A stretch of DNA of 64,000 nt from Hyalangium versicolor. GTDB lineage: Bacteria; Myxococcota; Myxococcia; Myxococcales; Myxococcaceae. This document shows, piece by piece, positions 49,716 to 59,000 of this stretch. The notes under the pieces were generated by a model, which was not told the DNA's origin, did no database searches, and saw only the letters and a list, made by a program, of their open reading frames with translations. Every line of letters starts with the position of its first letter. The stretch's first letter is position 1. The stretch is taken from positions 310,001-374,000 of the forward strand of contig NZ_JAHXBF010000013.1 in assembly GCF_020103695.1 (NCBI RefSeq). Reading direction: 5' to 3'. The translations under genes and the position numbers were made by a program.

Positions 49716-50288
49716 GTGAAGTTCCTCTCCTCAAGACTCCTGCTCCCATTGTTGATCATGGGCACGCTGCTGCTGCTCGGCCTCTTTCCACGATGGCTCG
49801 ATCAGTTTCGCGCGTGGGACTCGGGCTCGATGCACCCCAGGGCAGGTTTGCTTCTCGTGGCCAGTCCTGGCAGTGGGGATCGGAACTTCGCCAAGACGGT
49901 GGTGCTCCTGGTGAAGGTGGGACCAGAAGGAGCAACGGGGTTGGTGCTCAACCGCCCAAGGCCTCCTGGGGATGAAGCGCTCCGAGAGGGAGCGGATCGA
50001 TGGGGCGGACCGGTGTGGCCTGCGTTTCTCTCCACGCTGAGTCGCTCCCAGACATCCATGCCGGGCGCATGGCGGATCCTCGAAGGACTTTTCTGGAACG
50101 AGGGGCCAGCTCCAGAGGGGCTGTCCACGGAAGGCTCTCTGACCTTCGCAGGTCTGTCGGTGTGGGGCCCTGGTCAGCTCGACTCCGAGCTGGAGCGGGG
50201 AGGGTGGGTGCTGATGGAGACGGGCACGGAGGCGGTCTTTTCGGATACCAGTGCTTTGTGGGCCGAGTGCATTGCGCCTCATGGGTGA
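49716..50288 (+). CDS. YqgE/AlgH-like protein with N-terminal membrane anchor
   Basis: Protein of 190 residues. Residues about 5-24 are hydrophobic (LLLPLLIMGTLLLLGLF), an anchor not usual in cytoplasmic YqgE/AlgH proteins. The rest matches that family: HPRAGLLLVASPGSGDRNFAKTVVLLV, GLVLNRP, GGPV and a shortened C-terminus. The function of the family is unknown. GTG 49716 gives the full anchor but has a poor ribosome site; ATG 49758 would cut it short. The 3' end overlaps the convergent transglutaminase-like gene by 10 bases. Confidence 0.75.
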   Translation: MKFLSSRLLLPLLIMGTLLLLGLFPRWLDQFRAWDSGSMHPRAGLLLVASPGSGDRNFAKTVVLLVKVGPEGATGLVLNRPRPPGDEALREGADRWGGPVWPAFLSTLSRSQTSMPGAWRILEGLFWNEGPAPEGLSTEGSLTFAGLSVWGPGQLDSELERGGWVLMETGTEAVFSDTSALWAECIAPHG

Positions 50289-51229
50289 ACGGTTCGGTCC
50301 CTGGGACGGATCTCGACCGCCCCGCCACCCGGATCCTGGAAGACAGGCTGGCCCTGGGGGCCGTAGTCCACGTCCTCGTGGTAGGGCAGGGCCTTCCACC
50401 TGAGTGGTTCGACCGAGAAGCTGTGGATGTTCTCCTCCTCGCGATCCAACTCACCGAAAGCAAGGCGGCCAGGCCCCGCGGTGTCCGCGAACACGAAGGA
50501 GTGCCCCTCGTAATTGATGTGCCGCTGTCCTGGGGCAGGCGTTGCGCGAATGGCGGTGAGCACGTGCGGTACTCCCGCAGGGGTCACGAAGAGGAGGTCC
50601 GCAGGATCCATGAGGTAACTCAAGATCCCCGCGAACAACGTCACCTTCGAGTCGCAGTCTCCATAGCCCGTCAGCAGGATGAGGGGCGGAGGCGAGAGCC
50701 CCGAGCGGTTGATGCCATCGTCCTCGAAGTCGGGCACGCCGTAGGGGATGTCCTGCACGAAGGCCATCGCCATGGCGATGCGGTTCTCGCGGGTGTCGAG
50801 GTCCTGCTCCCGCAAGTATGAGTAGATGAAACCGGCGATGGGTTCGGTGAACTCCGAGTAGTAGGTGGTCACCGCGCTCAAGTCGGGCACTACGGCGCTG
50901 CCAGTGCGGCGGAACAGCCCGTTGTCCATCAGCTTCTCGCGATTGGGCCGTTCCTCCTCGAAGAAGGGCTGGAAGAAGCTGGACGGCACACCGAACCGGG
51001 CGGCCATGTCCACGGTGCGCTGGTAGTCATAGGTGTGCTCGAATACCAGCAGCTGCCCGCCGGGATCCTTGAACTGGAACCGGACGTGGAAACCTCCGTC
51101 GGGTGTGCGCTGGGCCTGGTAGCCGACATGCGCATTCCTGGAGAAACCCTCGGGCTTTCGCGGAGGTGTGGCTCCCAGGGTGGCGAGCATCAGGGACGGC
51201 AGGATGGCCGCTGCGGTCAAGGCTCCCAT
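50279..51229 (-). CDS. transglutaminase-like exported protein
   Basis: Protein of 316 residues with a likely signal peptide (MGALTAAAILPSLMLATLGA). A papain-like transglutaminase core is suggested by YGDCDSKVTLFAGIL (catalytic Cys, about residue 195), PHVLTAI about 30 residues later (His) and FVFADTA (Asp). This Cys-His-Asp order is that of bacterial transglutaminase-like proteases. Helices with YSEFTEPIAGFIYSYLREQ precede the core. The enzyme probably acts in the periplasm; its substrate is unknown. It converges with the AlgH-like gene (10-base overlap). ATG 51229 is the first usable start. Confidence 0.75.
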   Translation of the reverse strand: MGALTAAAILPSLMLATLGATPPRKPEGFSRNAHVGYQAQRTPDGGFHVRFQFKDPGGQLLVFEHTYDYQRTVDMAARFGVPSSFFQPFFEEERPNREKLMDNGLFRRTGSAVVPDLSAVTTYYSEFTEPIAGFIYSYLREQDLDTRENRIAMAMAFVQDIPYGVPDFEDDGINRSGLSPPPLILLTGYGDCDSKVTLFAGILSYLMDPADLLFVTPAGVPHVLTAIRATPAPGQRHINYEGHSFVFADTAGPGRLAFGELDREEENIHSFSVEPLRWKALPYHEDVDYGPQGQPVFQDPGGGAVEIRPRDRTVHP

Positions 51230-51305
51230 GGTGCTGGAGGCCTCCAGAGTGCGAGTTCTGAAGGGGTGACGGAGCAGGCGCCCAAAGATTCAGGCCTCGA
51301 GTTGC

Positions 51306-52214
51306 TCAGTGCCGTGGCGCCGCAGCTGGGGTTGGCGTGTCGGATTCAAGCAGGAAGCCGCTGATACGGTCCGACAGCCAGCGCCGGAAGGCATCCGTTG
51401 TCGGTGGGCAGTGACGGCACTGCGCGAGGAGTTCCTGGTCGACGAGCGTTGGAAAGAGCTGCGGTGCCCGAGCCAGGAGCCGCTGTCCCGGAAAGCTCAC
51501 GTCCTGGTCCGCGCCCAGCACGAGCGTGGGCGCCTTCAATCCCTTGAACTCTTCGGGTCTGGCGAGCACCGGTACCCGGATGTTCATGGTGTAGGAGCGC
51601 AGGGCGTCGCCCATGTACGGCACCCAGTCGTCATCCGCGGTCGTGAACAGGTGCCGGACGACCGCATCGAGTCGCTTCTGGGATGGAGACAGGCGGTAGA
51701 GCGTCATCGGGACGCCGACCTTGGTGAGCCCCTCCCAGGCCGAGCCATTGACCACTCCGGCCGGAACGAGCAGGGCGAGCCGATCGATGCGCTCCGGCGC
51801 GAGCGCCGCGAGGCGGATGGCCACGAAGCCCCCCATGCTCACCCCCACCACATGGGTGCGCTGAAGCGAGAGCCCCTCCATCACCTCCGCGAGCCACTCC
51901 CCATACTCGTTGTTGGAGACCGAGGGCTGAGCATCCGCGCTCTTCACGGACTGCCCGATGACGTCGACCGCATGCACTCGGAAGCGCTCCAGCAGCGGCG
52001 CCAGCTCCCTCAGCACGTGCGCCGAGCTGGCCAAAGCGCCGTGCAGAATTACCACCGGAGGAGCTCCTTCCGGCCCTCCCACGAGGACGTGGGTGTCTCC
52101 CCACCGCGTTCGCACCGTCCGACTCTCGGTCGGTGCGGGGATTCGCTCCCGGAAGCGATCGAACCACTGCAGGAGTACGGCCTTCGCCTGCTCGTTCTTG
52201 AACATGGACTTCAT
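51306..52214 (-). CDS. alpha/beta hydrolase
   Basis: Protein of 302 residues of the alpha/beta hydrolase fold. It shows the oxyanion HGALASS, nucleophile elbow GVSMGG (Ser near residue 147), the acid in LVLGADQDVSF and the His in CRHCPPTTDAF. The WGDTHVLVGGPEGAPPVVILHG opening is of the BioH/carboxylesterase type. It is cytoplasmic. ATG 52214 follows AGGAGGAAG and overlaps the TetR stop by 4 bases, so this hydrolase is translated with, and likely regulated by, that repressor. The substrate is unknown. Confidence 0.92.
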   Translation of the reverse strand: MKSMFKNEQAKAVLLQWFDRFRERIPAPTESRTVRTRWGDTHVLVGGPEGAPPVVILHGALASSAHVLRELAPLLERFRVHAVDVIGQSVKSADAQPSVSNNEYGEWLAEVMEGLSLQRTHVVGVSMGGFVAIRLAALAPERIDRLALLVPAGVVNGSAWEGLTKVGVPMTLYRLSPSQKRLDAVVRHLFTTADDDWVPYMGDALRSYTMNIRVPVLARPEEFKGLKAPTLVLGADQDVSFPGQRLLARAPQLFPTLVDQELLAQCRHCPPTTDAFRRWLSDRISGFLLESDTPTPAAAPRH

Positions 52215-52858
52215 GACTTCTTCCTCCTGCGCGGTTTGGGAACTGGACGCAGTCCCTCGAGGTGCTGGCGGACCAGGTGATCCACCAGTTCCGTCGGTGA
52301 GGCATGCCCGCCCTGCACCCATGCGATGAGGGCGAAGTAGAAGAAGGAGAAGTACGCAACGGCGAACAGCGCACCGCTCACATCGGGCCGGAGCTCGCCG
52401 CGCGCGCTCGCCTCCTGAGCCAGTTGCGCAAGCGCTCCGTGGACCCTACCGACCTGGGCGGTGAACCTCTGGGCCCATGGCTCATCGGCGAAGAGCGACT
52501 CCTTGAGCAGGGTTCGTGAGAGCTGGGGACGGCGCTGGTAGTAGCCGAACACGGCGCGGGTCAGCGCAGAGAGCTGCTTCTCCAACGGCCCCGGGCCGAG
52601 CCCGGCCAGCGCTTGCGCCAAGGTCTCTTCCAGATCATCGAACAGCGCGGCGTGGAGCAGCTCTCGCTTGTCTCCGTAGTGGTGGAGCACCGTCCCAGCC
52701 GATACCCCCGCGCGTGCGGCGATGGCCCTCAGGTTCGCCGCCTCGAAGCCCACGCGCTCGAATTCCGCGCGCGCCGCCTGGAGGACCGCCTGTCTGGTGG
52801 CTTCCTTCTGGGTGGCTCGGGTTCCACCCTGTTGCTTGCGTTGGTTGAACACGTTCAA
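52211..52858 (-). CDS. TetR family repressor
   Basis: Protein of 215 residues. The N-terminal helix-turn-helix is typical of TetR (RQAVLQAARAEFERVGFEAANLRAIAARAGVSAGTVLHHYGDK, within about 22-64). The C-terminal ligand domain is helical and ends in a basic tail (PKPRRRKKS). The start is not settled: TTG 52858 or GTG 52852; neither has a ribosome site and both lie inside the double palindrome at 52845-52870, so leaderless translation or tight autoregulation is possible. It controls itself and the overlapping hydrolase; the divergent sensor kinase gene may also respond. Confidence 0.9.
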   Translation of the reverse strand: MNVFNQRKQQGGTRATQKEATRQAVLQAARAEFERVGFEAANLRAIAARAGVSAGTVLHHYGDKRELLHAALFDDLEETLAQALAGLGPGPLEKQLSALTRAVFGYYQRRPQLSRTLLKESLFADEPWAQRFTAQVGRVHGALAQLAQEASARGELRPDVSGALFAVAYFSFFYFALIAWVQGGHASPTELVDHLVRQHLEGLRPVPKPRRRKKS

Positions 52859-52870
52859 TGAACATGTTCA
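52845..52870. promoter_or_regulatory. double palindromic operator over TetR start
   Basis: TTGAACACGTTCAA (52845-52858, 12 of 14 positions palindromic) is directly followed by TGAACATGTTCA (52859-52870, perfect 12-bp palindrome). Two touching copies of one operator type, at the repressor's start codon and in a divergent gap, indicate cooperative autoregulation. Confidence 0.7.
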
Positions 52871-52940
52871 ATGAAACCCTGATCAAAGTCCAGCGTCTGT
52901 TCGGATTGAGTTCCCGCGCACATCGAGTGCCTGCCAAGCC

Positions 52941-55211
52941 ATGTGGATTTCCGGGACAATCCCTGTCGTGGCAATACACTCCCCCCTCCCGCAGACAGAT
53001 TCGCTGGCTCGCTCGACGCTCATCTCCATGGGGGTGCGCATCGCCGCCATCATCACGCTTGCCACCGTGTTCAGCTATCTGCATCTGGTTCGCACCCTGC
53101 GCTCGGAGGCGCTGACGCAACTGGACCGCCACGTCCAGGAGCGCCTCGAGCGCGAACAGACCATCTTCGTCCTCGCGGAGGACAACCACTCCCTTCTCAA
53201 GAAGGCCCTGGCGGACAAGCTCACGGAGTACCATGCGCAGGAGCCGGAAGCCCGCTTCGACAGCCTCTTCGCGCAGAACCCAGACGGCACCGTCCGCAAT
53301 CGTCCCGAAGTCTTCGACGGTACGCGGATGCCGGCCCTTGTGGTTCCCCGGGACGTGAAGATGGATGCCGGGCTCCGCCGCCGCATCCTCGCTTCGTATG
53401 ATGTGCTGGCGCAGTACGGGCCCGCGTTCCACTCCCGCTTCACGAACACATACATCGTCCTGCCCGAGGGGCCCTTGATCCTCTTCTGGCCCGATAGCCC
53501 GAATTGGTACAGGGAGGCCGAGTCCGACTTCACCCCCCTCTCACTCGAGTTCATGGTGCTCAGCCTCTCCGCGAACAACTCGGCGCGAGAGACCCGCTGG
53601 TGCGCTGCCTATCCGGATCCCGTCGCCCGCAGCTGGATGGTGTCCGTCTCCACGCCGCTGGACATAGGCGGGCGCCACGTCGCGACGATGGGGCACGACG
53701 TGTTGCTCAAGGAGCTGATGGCACGCACCACCAACGTGCATCTGCCCGGCGCCTACAACATCCTCTTCCGGGATGACGGACAGCTCCTCGCCCATCCGGA
53801 GCTGCACCTGGAGGGGGCCACCGAGAGCTACAATCTCCTCCAGTCCTCCGCTCCAGCGGGCGCGGGGGCGGGCGAGCTCGCATCCGAGGAGAAGCACACG
53901 CACCTGAGGGCCATCTTCGAGCGGGTGACGCGCCGAGAGCCCAATCAGACCGTGTTGGAGCTGCCCGAGCACCGCGAGTACCTCGCCGCCTCGCGGCTGC
54001 GAGGCCCGGGGTGGAACTTCGTCACCGTGCTGACCGAGAGCGAGGTGACCCGGCCCGCTCTTCAAGCCGCTCGCTATGTGCTGGGGTTCGGCGTGGCGTC
54101 GCTGCTGCTGGAGCTGGCCATCATGTACTGGGTGCTGAGGCGGCAGATCACCCGCCCCCTGATGGCCTTCAACGAGGCGACCGATCGAGTAGCGGCTGGG
54201 GATTTCAAGGTGACGCTGGACACCCAGCGCAAGGACGAGCTGGGCCGGCTGGCGGGGGCCTTCCGGTTGATGGCCGACAAGGTGCAAGAGCGTGAGGACG
54301 CCCTGCGTCATGCCAACGAGGGACTGGAGCAGCGGGTGGATGAGCGCACCCGTGAACTCCGAGAGGTGAACCGGAAGCTGGTGGATGTGGCACGCAGGGC
54401 CGGCATGGCGGAGGTCGCCACCAACGTGCTGCACAACGTGGGTAACGTGCTCAACAGCGTCAGCGCCTCAGCGCTCGTAGCCAGGGAGCAGCTGGCGGCG
54501 CTGCGCATCGAGCAGGTGCGGAAGGTGGCGGGGCTGCTCGGTACGCACCAGGGGGAGCTGGCGACCTTTCTCTCTCAGGACGAGCGCGGACGGAAGCTGG
54601 TGCCGTACCTGGACGAGCTCGCGCGGAACCTCGAGCAGGAGCGCGAGCAGCTGGCTGGGCACCTCGATGAGATCGAGCAGTACACCCACCACATCGGCAC
54701 CATCGTCAGCCAGCAGCAGAGTTATGCCCGCTCTCCGCAGCTGATCGAGTCCGTCGTGCTGGCGGAGGTGATGGAGGACGCCCTGCGCATCAACGCTGCC
54801 GGGCTCACCCGCCACGAGGTGAAGGTGGAGCGCCACCTGGAGCCCATTCCGTCGGTGGTGACGGACAAGCACAAGGTGCTCATGGTGCTCACCAACCTCA
54901 TCAGCAATGCCAAGAACGCCATGAATGGAGTGGAGCCCGAGAAGCGGCTCCTGACGGTGAGGGTCGAGCCTGGGCTCGGTGAGAGTGTCCGGCTCGAGGT
55001 GGCGGATCAGGGCGTGGGCATCCCGCCGGAGTTGCTCACGCGCATCTTCGAGCACGGCTTCACTACCCGCGATGACGGGCACGGTTTCGGCCTGCATTTC
55101 AGCGCTCTGGCCGCTGGGGAGCTCGGCGGATCCCTGCGCGTCCACAGCGACGGACCCGGGCGCGGAGCCACCTTCACCCTGGAACTGCCACTGCAACCCC
55201 CCGCGGTCTGA
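52941..55211 (+). CDS. membrane sensor histidine kinase (Cache-HAMP-LHNVGN type)
   Basis: Protein of 756 residues. A first membrane helix (about 30-50) and a second (about 375-398, LGFGVASLLLELAIMYW) enclose an outer domain of about 320 residues of dCache type. HAMP (RQITRPLMAFNEATDRVAAGDF) and a coiled coil follow. The dimerisation box is NVLHNVGNVLNS (phospho-His near 505), not the common HE-x-x-NP. HATPase: NLISNAKNAM, DQGVGIP, HGFTTRDDGHGFGLH. This LHNVGN subtype is frequent in myxobacteria. ATG 52941 is used; ATG 53028 would still keep the first helix. No response regulator lies next to it. The kinase core closely matches that at the end of the gene at 56073-61373. Confidence 0.9.
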   Translation: MWISGTIPVVAIHSPLPQTDSLARSTLISMGVRIAAIITLATVFSYLHLVRTLRSEALTQLDRHVQERLEREQTIFVLAEDNHSLLKKALADKLTEYHAQEPEARFDSLFAQNPDGTVRNRPEVFDGTRMPALVVPRDVKMDAGLRRRILASYDVLAQYGPAFHSRFTNTYIVLPEGPLILFWPDSPNWYREAESDFTPLSLEFMVLSLSANNSARETRWCAAYPDPVARSWMVSVSTPLDIGGRHVATMGHDVLLKELMARTTNVHLPGAYNILFRDDGQLLAHPELHLEGATESYNLLQSSAPAGAGAGELASEEKHTHLRAIFERVTRREPNQTVLELPEHREYLAASRLRGPGWNFVTVLTESEVTRPALQAARYVLGFGVASLLLELAIMYWVLRRQITRPLMAFNEATDRVAAGDFKVTLDTQRKDELGRLAGAFRLMADKVQEREDALRHANEGLEQRVDERTRELREVNRKLVDVARRAGMAEVATNVLHNVGNVLNSVSASALVAREQLAALRIEQVRKVAGLLGTHQGELATFLSQDERGRKLVPYLDELARNLEQEREQLAGHLDEIEQYTHHIGTIVSQQQSYARSPQLIESVVLAEVMEDALRINAAGLTRHEVKVERHLEPIPSVVTDKHKVLMVLTNLISNAKNAMNGVEPEKRLLTVRVEPGLGESVRLEVADQGVGIPPELLTRIFEHGFTTRDDGHGFGLHFSALAAGELGGSLRVHSDGPGRGATFTLELPLQPPAV

Positions 55212-55330
55212 GGGGACCTTTCCCCACGCCGGCAGCGGGTTGGACAACATCTGCCAACGCTTCCACCTGATGCCGGAGTAGGTTTCGGGTAGCAAGAACC
55301 CCTCGGCTCGAGTGGAAGGACTTGGTCACC

Positions 55331-55978
55331 ATGAGCACCGACTGGATTGACGTCTCGGTTCCCCTGCGCACCGGCATGGTGCACTGGCCGGACAACCCCC
55401 CTGTGAAGATCGAGCGGGTCATGGACCTGGAGCGGGGCGATGTCGCCTCGGTGTCGTCCATGTCGATGGGTGTCCATACCGGCACGCATATGGACGCGCC
55501 CGCGCACTTCCAGCGCGGCGGAGTGGGCATCGACCAGATGCCGCTCGAGGCCACCCTGGGGCAGGCGAGGGTGGTCGAGATCCAGGATCCGGTGTCCATC
55601 CAACGCGCGGAGCTGGAGCGCGCGAATCTCCAGCCGGGGGAGCGGGTGCTGTTTCGCACCCGCAACTCGGAGCGCTGCTGGAAGACCGACACGTTCGTCG
55701 AGGACTTCGTCTTCATCTCCCGGGGCGCGGCCGCCTATCTCGCGGAGTGCCGCGTGCGGACCGTGGGCGTGGACTACCTGTCCGTGGGCGGGTTCCGGGA
55801 GGATGGCGAGGAGACACACCTCGCCTTGCTCCAGGCTGGCATCTGGGTCATCGAGGGGCTCAACCTCTCGCAGGTGCGTGAGGGGGCGTACGAATTGATC
55901 TGTCTCCCGCTCCGGATCGCAGGGGGAGATGGCTCCCCCGCCCGGGCCATCCTGAGGCCCCTCCCGGCGGGCCGGTAA
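55331..55978 (+). CDS. cyclase family / kynurenine formamidase-like hydrolase
   Basis: Protein of 215 residues of the cyclase superfamily (KynB-like). The metal site HTGTHMDAPAHF (about 50-61), VSVPLRTGMVHWPDNPP at the start, and late GVDYLSVGG and EGLNLSQVREGAYELICLPLRI are all typical. Members hydrolyse N-formylkynurenine or other amides with a divalent metal. No kynurenine pathway gene is adjacent, so the substrate is open. ATG 55331 is the natural start; TTG 55322 is a weak option. It is cytoplasmic. Confidence 0.9.
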   Translation: MSTDWIDVSVPLRTGMVHWPDNPPVKIERVMDLERGDVASVSSMSMGVHTGTHMDAPAHFQRGGVGIDQMPLEATLGQARVVEIQDPVSIQRAELERANLQPGERVLFRTRNSERCWKTDTFVEDFVFISRGAAAYLAECRVRTVGVDYLSVGGFREDGEETHLALLQAGIWVIEGLNLSQVREGAYELICLPLRIAGGDGSPARAILRPLPAGR

Positions 55979-56072
55979 GATGGCAAGCTCCTTCTCCCAT
56001 GGACGAGCATGACATCCACGAGGCGGGTGGTTCGAGATCGCGGCGTACCTGGGGCGCTGAGCGGCCATTTCG

Positions 56073-59000
56073 TCAGACGGACTGCTGAAGCGGGAACTCG
56101 AGCGTGGCCGTGGCGCCCTTTCCGGGTCCCTCACTCTCCAGCAGGAGGCGCCCCCCCATCACCTGCGCCGCCAGCGCGCTCGAGTGCAGTCCGAAGCCAT
56201 GGCCCTCCTTGCGGGTGGTGAATCCGTGCGCGAAGAGCTGCTTGCGGACCTCCGGCGTGAAGCCCTTGCCGCTGTCCACCACCTGGATCCGGGCCATGTT
56301 CCCCTGGACCGTGAGCCGCACGCACAGGTGACGCTGCTCCTCGGGCAGCTCGTCCATGGCGTACTTGGCGTTGCTGATGAGGTTGATGAGGATCTGCAGC
56401 ACCTTGTGCTTGTCCAACCTCAGCCTGGGCACGGAGCCGAACTCGCGCGTCACGGAGATGCCGTGCCGCCGCAGCGCTGCCAACTGAAAGCGCAGGCTGT
56501 CCTCGATGAGCTGGGCGAGATCCCACTCCTCCAAGAGGAGGGAAGTCTTGGCGTAGTCCTGCTGCACCCGGACGATGGCGTGGATGTGCTCGATGTGCAG
56601 GCCCATTTCATCCAGGTTCGTGCGGAGCTGGGTCTGCTCGTGGCTGAGTTCCTTGGAGAGGGCCACGAGGTAGTTCGGCAGGACGCGGCCGCGCGGGTCC
56701 TTCGTCAGGAACCCCACCAGATCCTCCTGGTGATCCTTGAGCATGGCGGAGAGCTGAGCCGCTCGGTCGAGGCGCGAGGCCGCGAGCGCGCTGCGCATCT
56801 GCTCCAGGTTGATGCCAGCGCTGGTGAGCACATTGCCTACGTTATGCAGCACGTTGGAGGCGATCTCGGCCATGCCCGCCGCACGCGCCGTGTCCACCAA
56901 CTGGGCCTGGGCCTGCTTCAGCTCGCGCGTGCGCTCCTCCACCCGCCGCTCCAACTCGTCGTTGGCGCAGCGCAGGGCGGCCTCGGCGCGCTGGATCTCC
57001 GCGTACAGCCGCGCGTTCTCGATCGAGATGGCGGCCTGCGAGGCGACCTGACCCAGCAGCGTGATGCGGGCCGGGGTGAACGCCCCCGAGGCGAGCTTGT
57101 TCTCCAGGTACATCACTCCCGACAGGGCCTCCTGGCGCAGCAGTGGCAGGCACAGCACGGACCTGGCTCCGCTTTGCGCGAGGTAGGGATCGGTCGAGAA
57201 CGGGTGGGGTGCCGCCGCGTCGCTGATGAGCACATGCTCGTGGGTCCGCCGGACGTAGGAGATGATCGTCCAGGGCAGCACGGCCTCCGCCTCGTCCAGT
57301 GGCAGGGCCTGCGCGCCTTCCGAGGCGCCCTCCGTGTCGGCCGCGAGCACGAGCTTGTCGCCGCGCGGGAGCAGCAGGGCGCTGCGCTGGGCGCCCGCAT
57401 TCTCGGTGGCCACGCGCATGAGCGCGGAGACCAGCTTCTCGAGGACGATCTCGCTGGCAACAGCCTGCTGCGCCTTGACCACGGCGAGGACGTCGAGCTC
57501 CCGGGACTCCGAAGTGGTGGTGCTGGTGGTTCCCGCGGATACAACCGGGGTCACCAGGAACGGCCACAGGGCGTCCAACTGCTTGACCTTGCCAAGGGCG
57601 CCCCACTGCATGTACGCCTCGCGGGCCTGCCGCACGTAGGCCTCGGCGATGAAGGGGGCCTGCCGCCTGCGGTAGAAGTTCGCCGCCAGCTCGGCCACGA
57701 GCGCCACGTGCTGCATGAAGCCGTGCTCGCGGGCCATGCGAAGGGCTTCCTCGTACGCGGGGAGCGCTTCGTCCAGGCGGCCCCGGATGCGGGCCAGCTC
57801 CGCGGCGATCAGCCGCTCGAGCGCGCGGAACGTCTCGGGGCAGTTGGCGGCCCACTCCTCGAACTGCTGCCAGTGCTCCTCGGCGGCTTCCAGGTATCTC
57901 CGCTGATCCTCCGGTGCGGCCCCCTCGTAGCATGCGATCAGGGCCAGGGCGTGGAAGAGGTGGAAGTCCACCAGCGGGATGATGCCGATGAAGGACCAGA
58001 TGAACGCCGACGCCTTGTCCCCCGCTTCACGGGCCTCCGTGTAGGCACCGCACATGAAGCGCGCCTGCATCTTGGAGAGCCAGTACTGGCACACCATGCT
58101 GCTCATGTGGGCCGGTGACAGCGAGGACTCCAGGGCCTTCTCGTCGAAGTCCTCTCCGTCCAACGTGCCGAACGTGGGCGACAGGCCTCGCAGCGTCTGC
58201 ATGTAGCGCAAGACGATGAGGGTGGTATCCACCACCCCCACGAAGCCCGTCTTGCGCATGAAGTCCATCCGGTCGAGCGCGTCCTGGTAGACGTCGTCCA
58301 GCGGGTGCCCCATGGCCTGCCGGTTCCAGACCAGATGGCCGACGATGTAGCAGGCGAACAGGTAGTTGTTGGTCTGGATTGCTTGCTGGAAGCCGCCCAG
58401 CGCGAAGTCATGCGCGACGGGCAGAGGCCGGCACCAGTAACTGATCATCTCCATGTTGAAGAGCACCCGGACCCGCTCGTTGGCCAGGTTGTACCGGTCG
58501 ACGAGCGAGAGGGCGAGCACCCCATAGGCATAGCCCTCCTGGTAGCTGTGGAAGAACTTGCCGAGCAGCACTCCGATCGAGCTGTACGCGATCACGGAGT
58601 CGTTGGTGTTGCCGTAGCGGAGGCTCAGGGCCACCATCCGGCAGACGTGGAGCACGAGCAGGTTGTTGTCGGTGAGGTAGGCCGACGGGAAGAGGCGGCC
58701 CAGCACGCTCATCACCGGCTTCATGTCCGCGTCCGTCATCAGCGGCAGATCGATGAGGCTCTCGATGGGGCGTCCTCCCAGCAGGGCCTGGACCTCCTCT
58801 CGCGCCGCCGCGGCCTCCTCCCAGGTGGGGTGCGGATCCATCGGCATGCCCAGCAGCCCCAGGCACTCGAGGAGGCAGGTGACGGAGGTCTGGATCTCAC
58901 CGACGATGAGGAGCACCTCATGCATCAGTCCGTAGGCGGCGGCGATGTCCACCCGGCTCCGGACTCTCGAGCGCAGCCCGTCCAGCAGGCGGCGGGCCTC

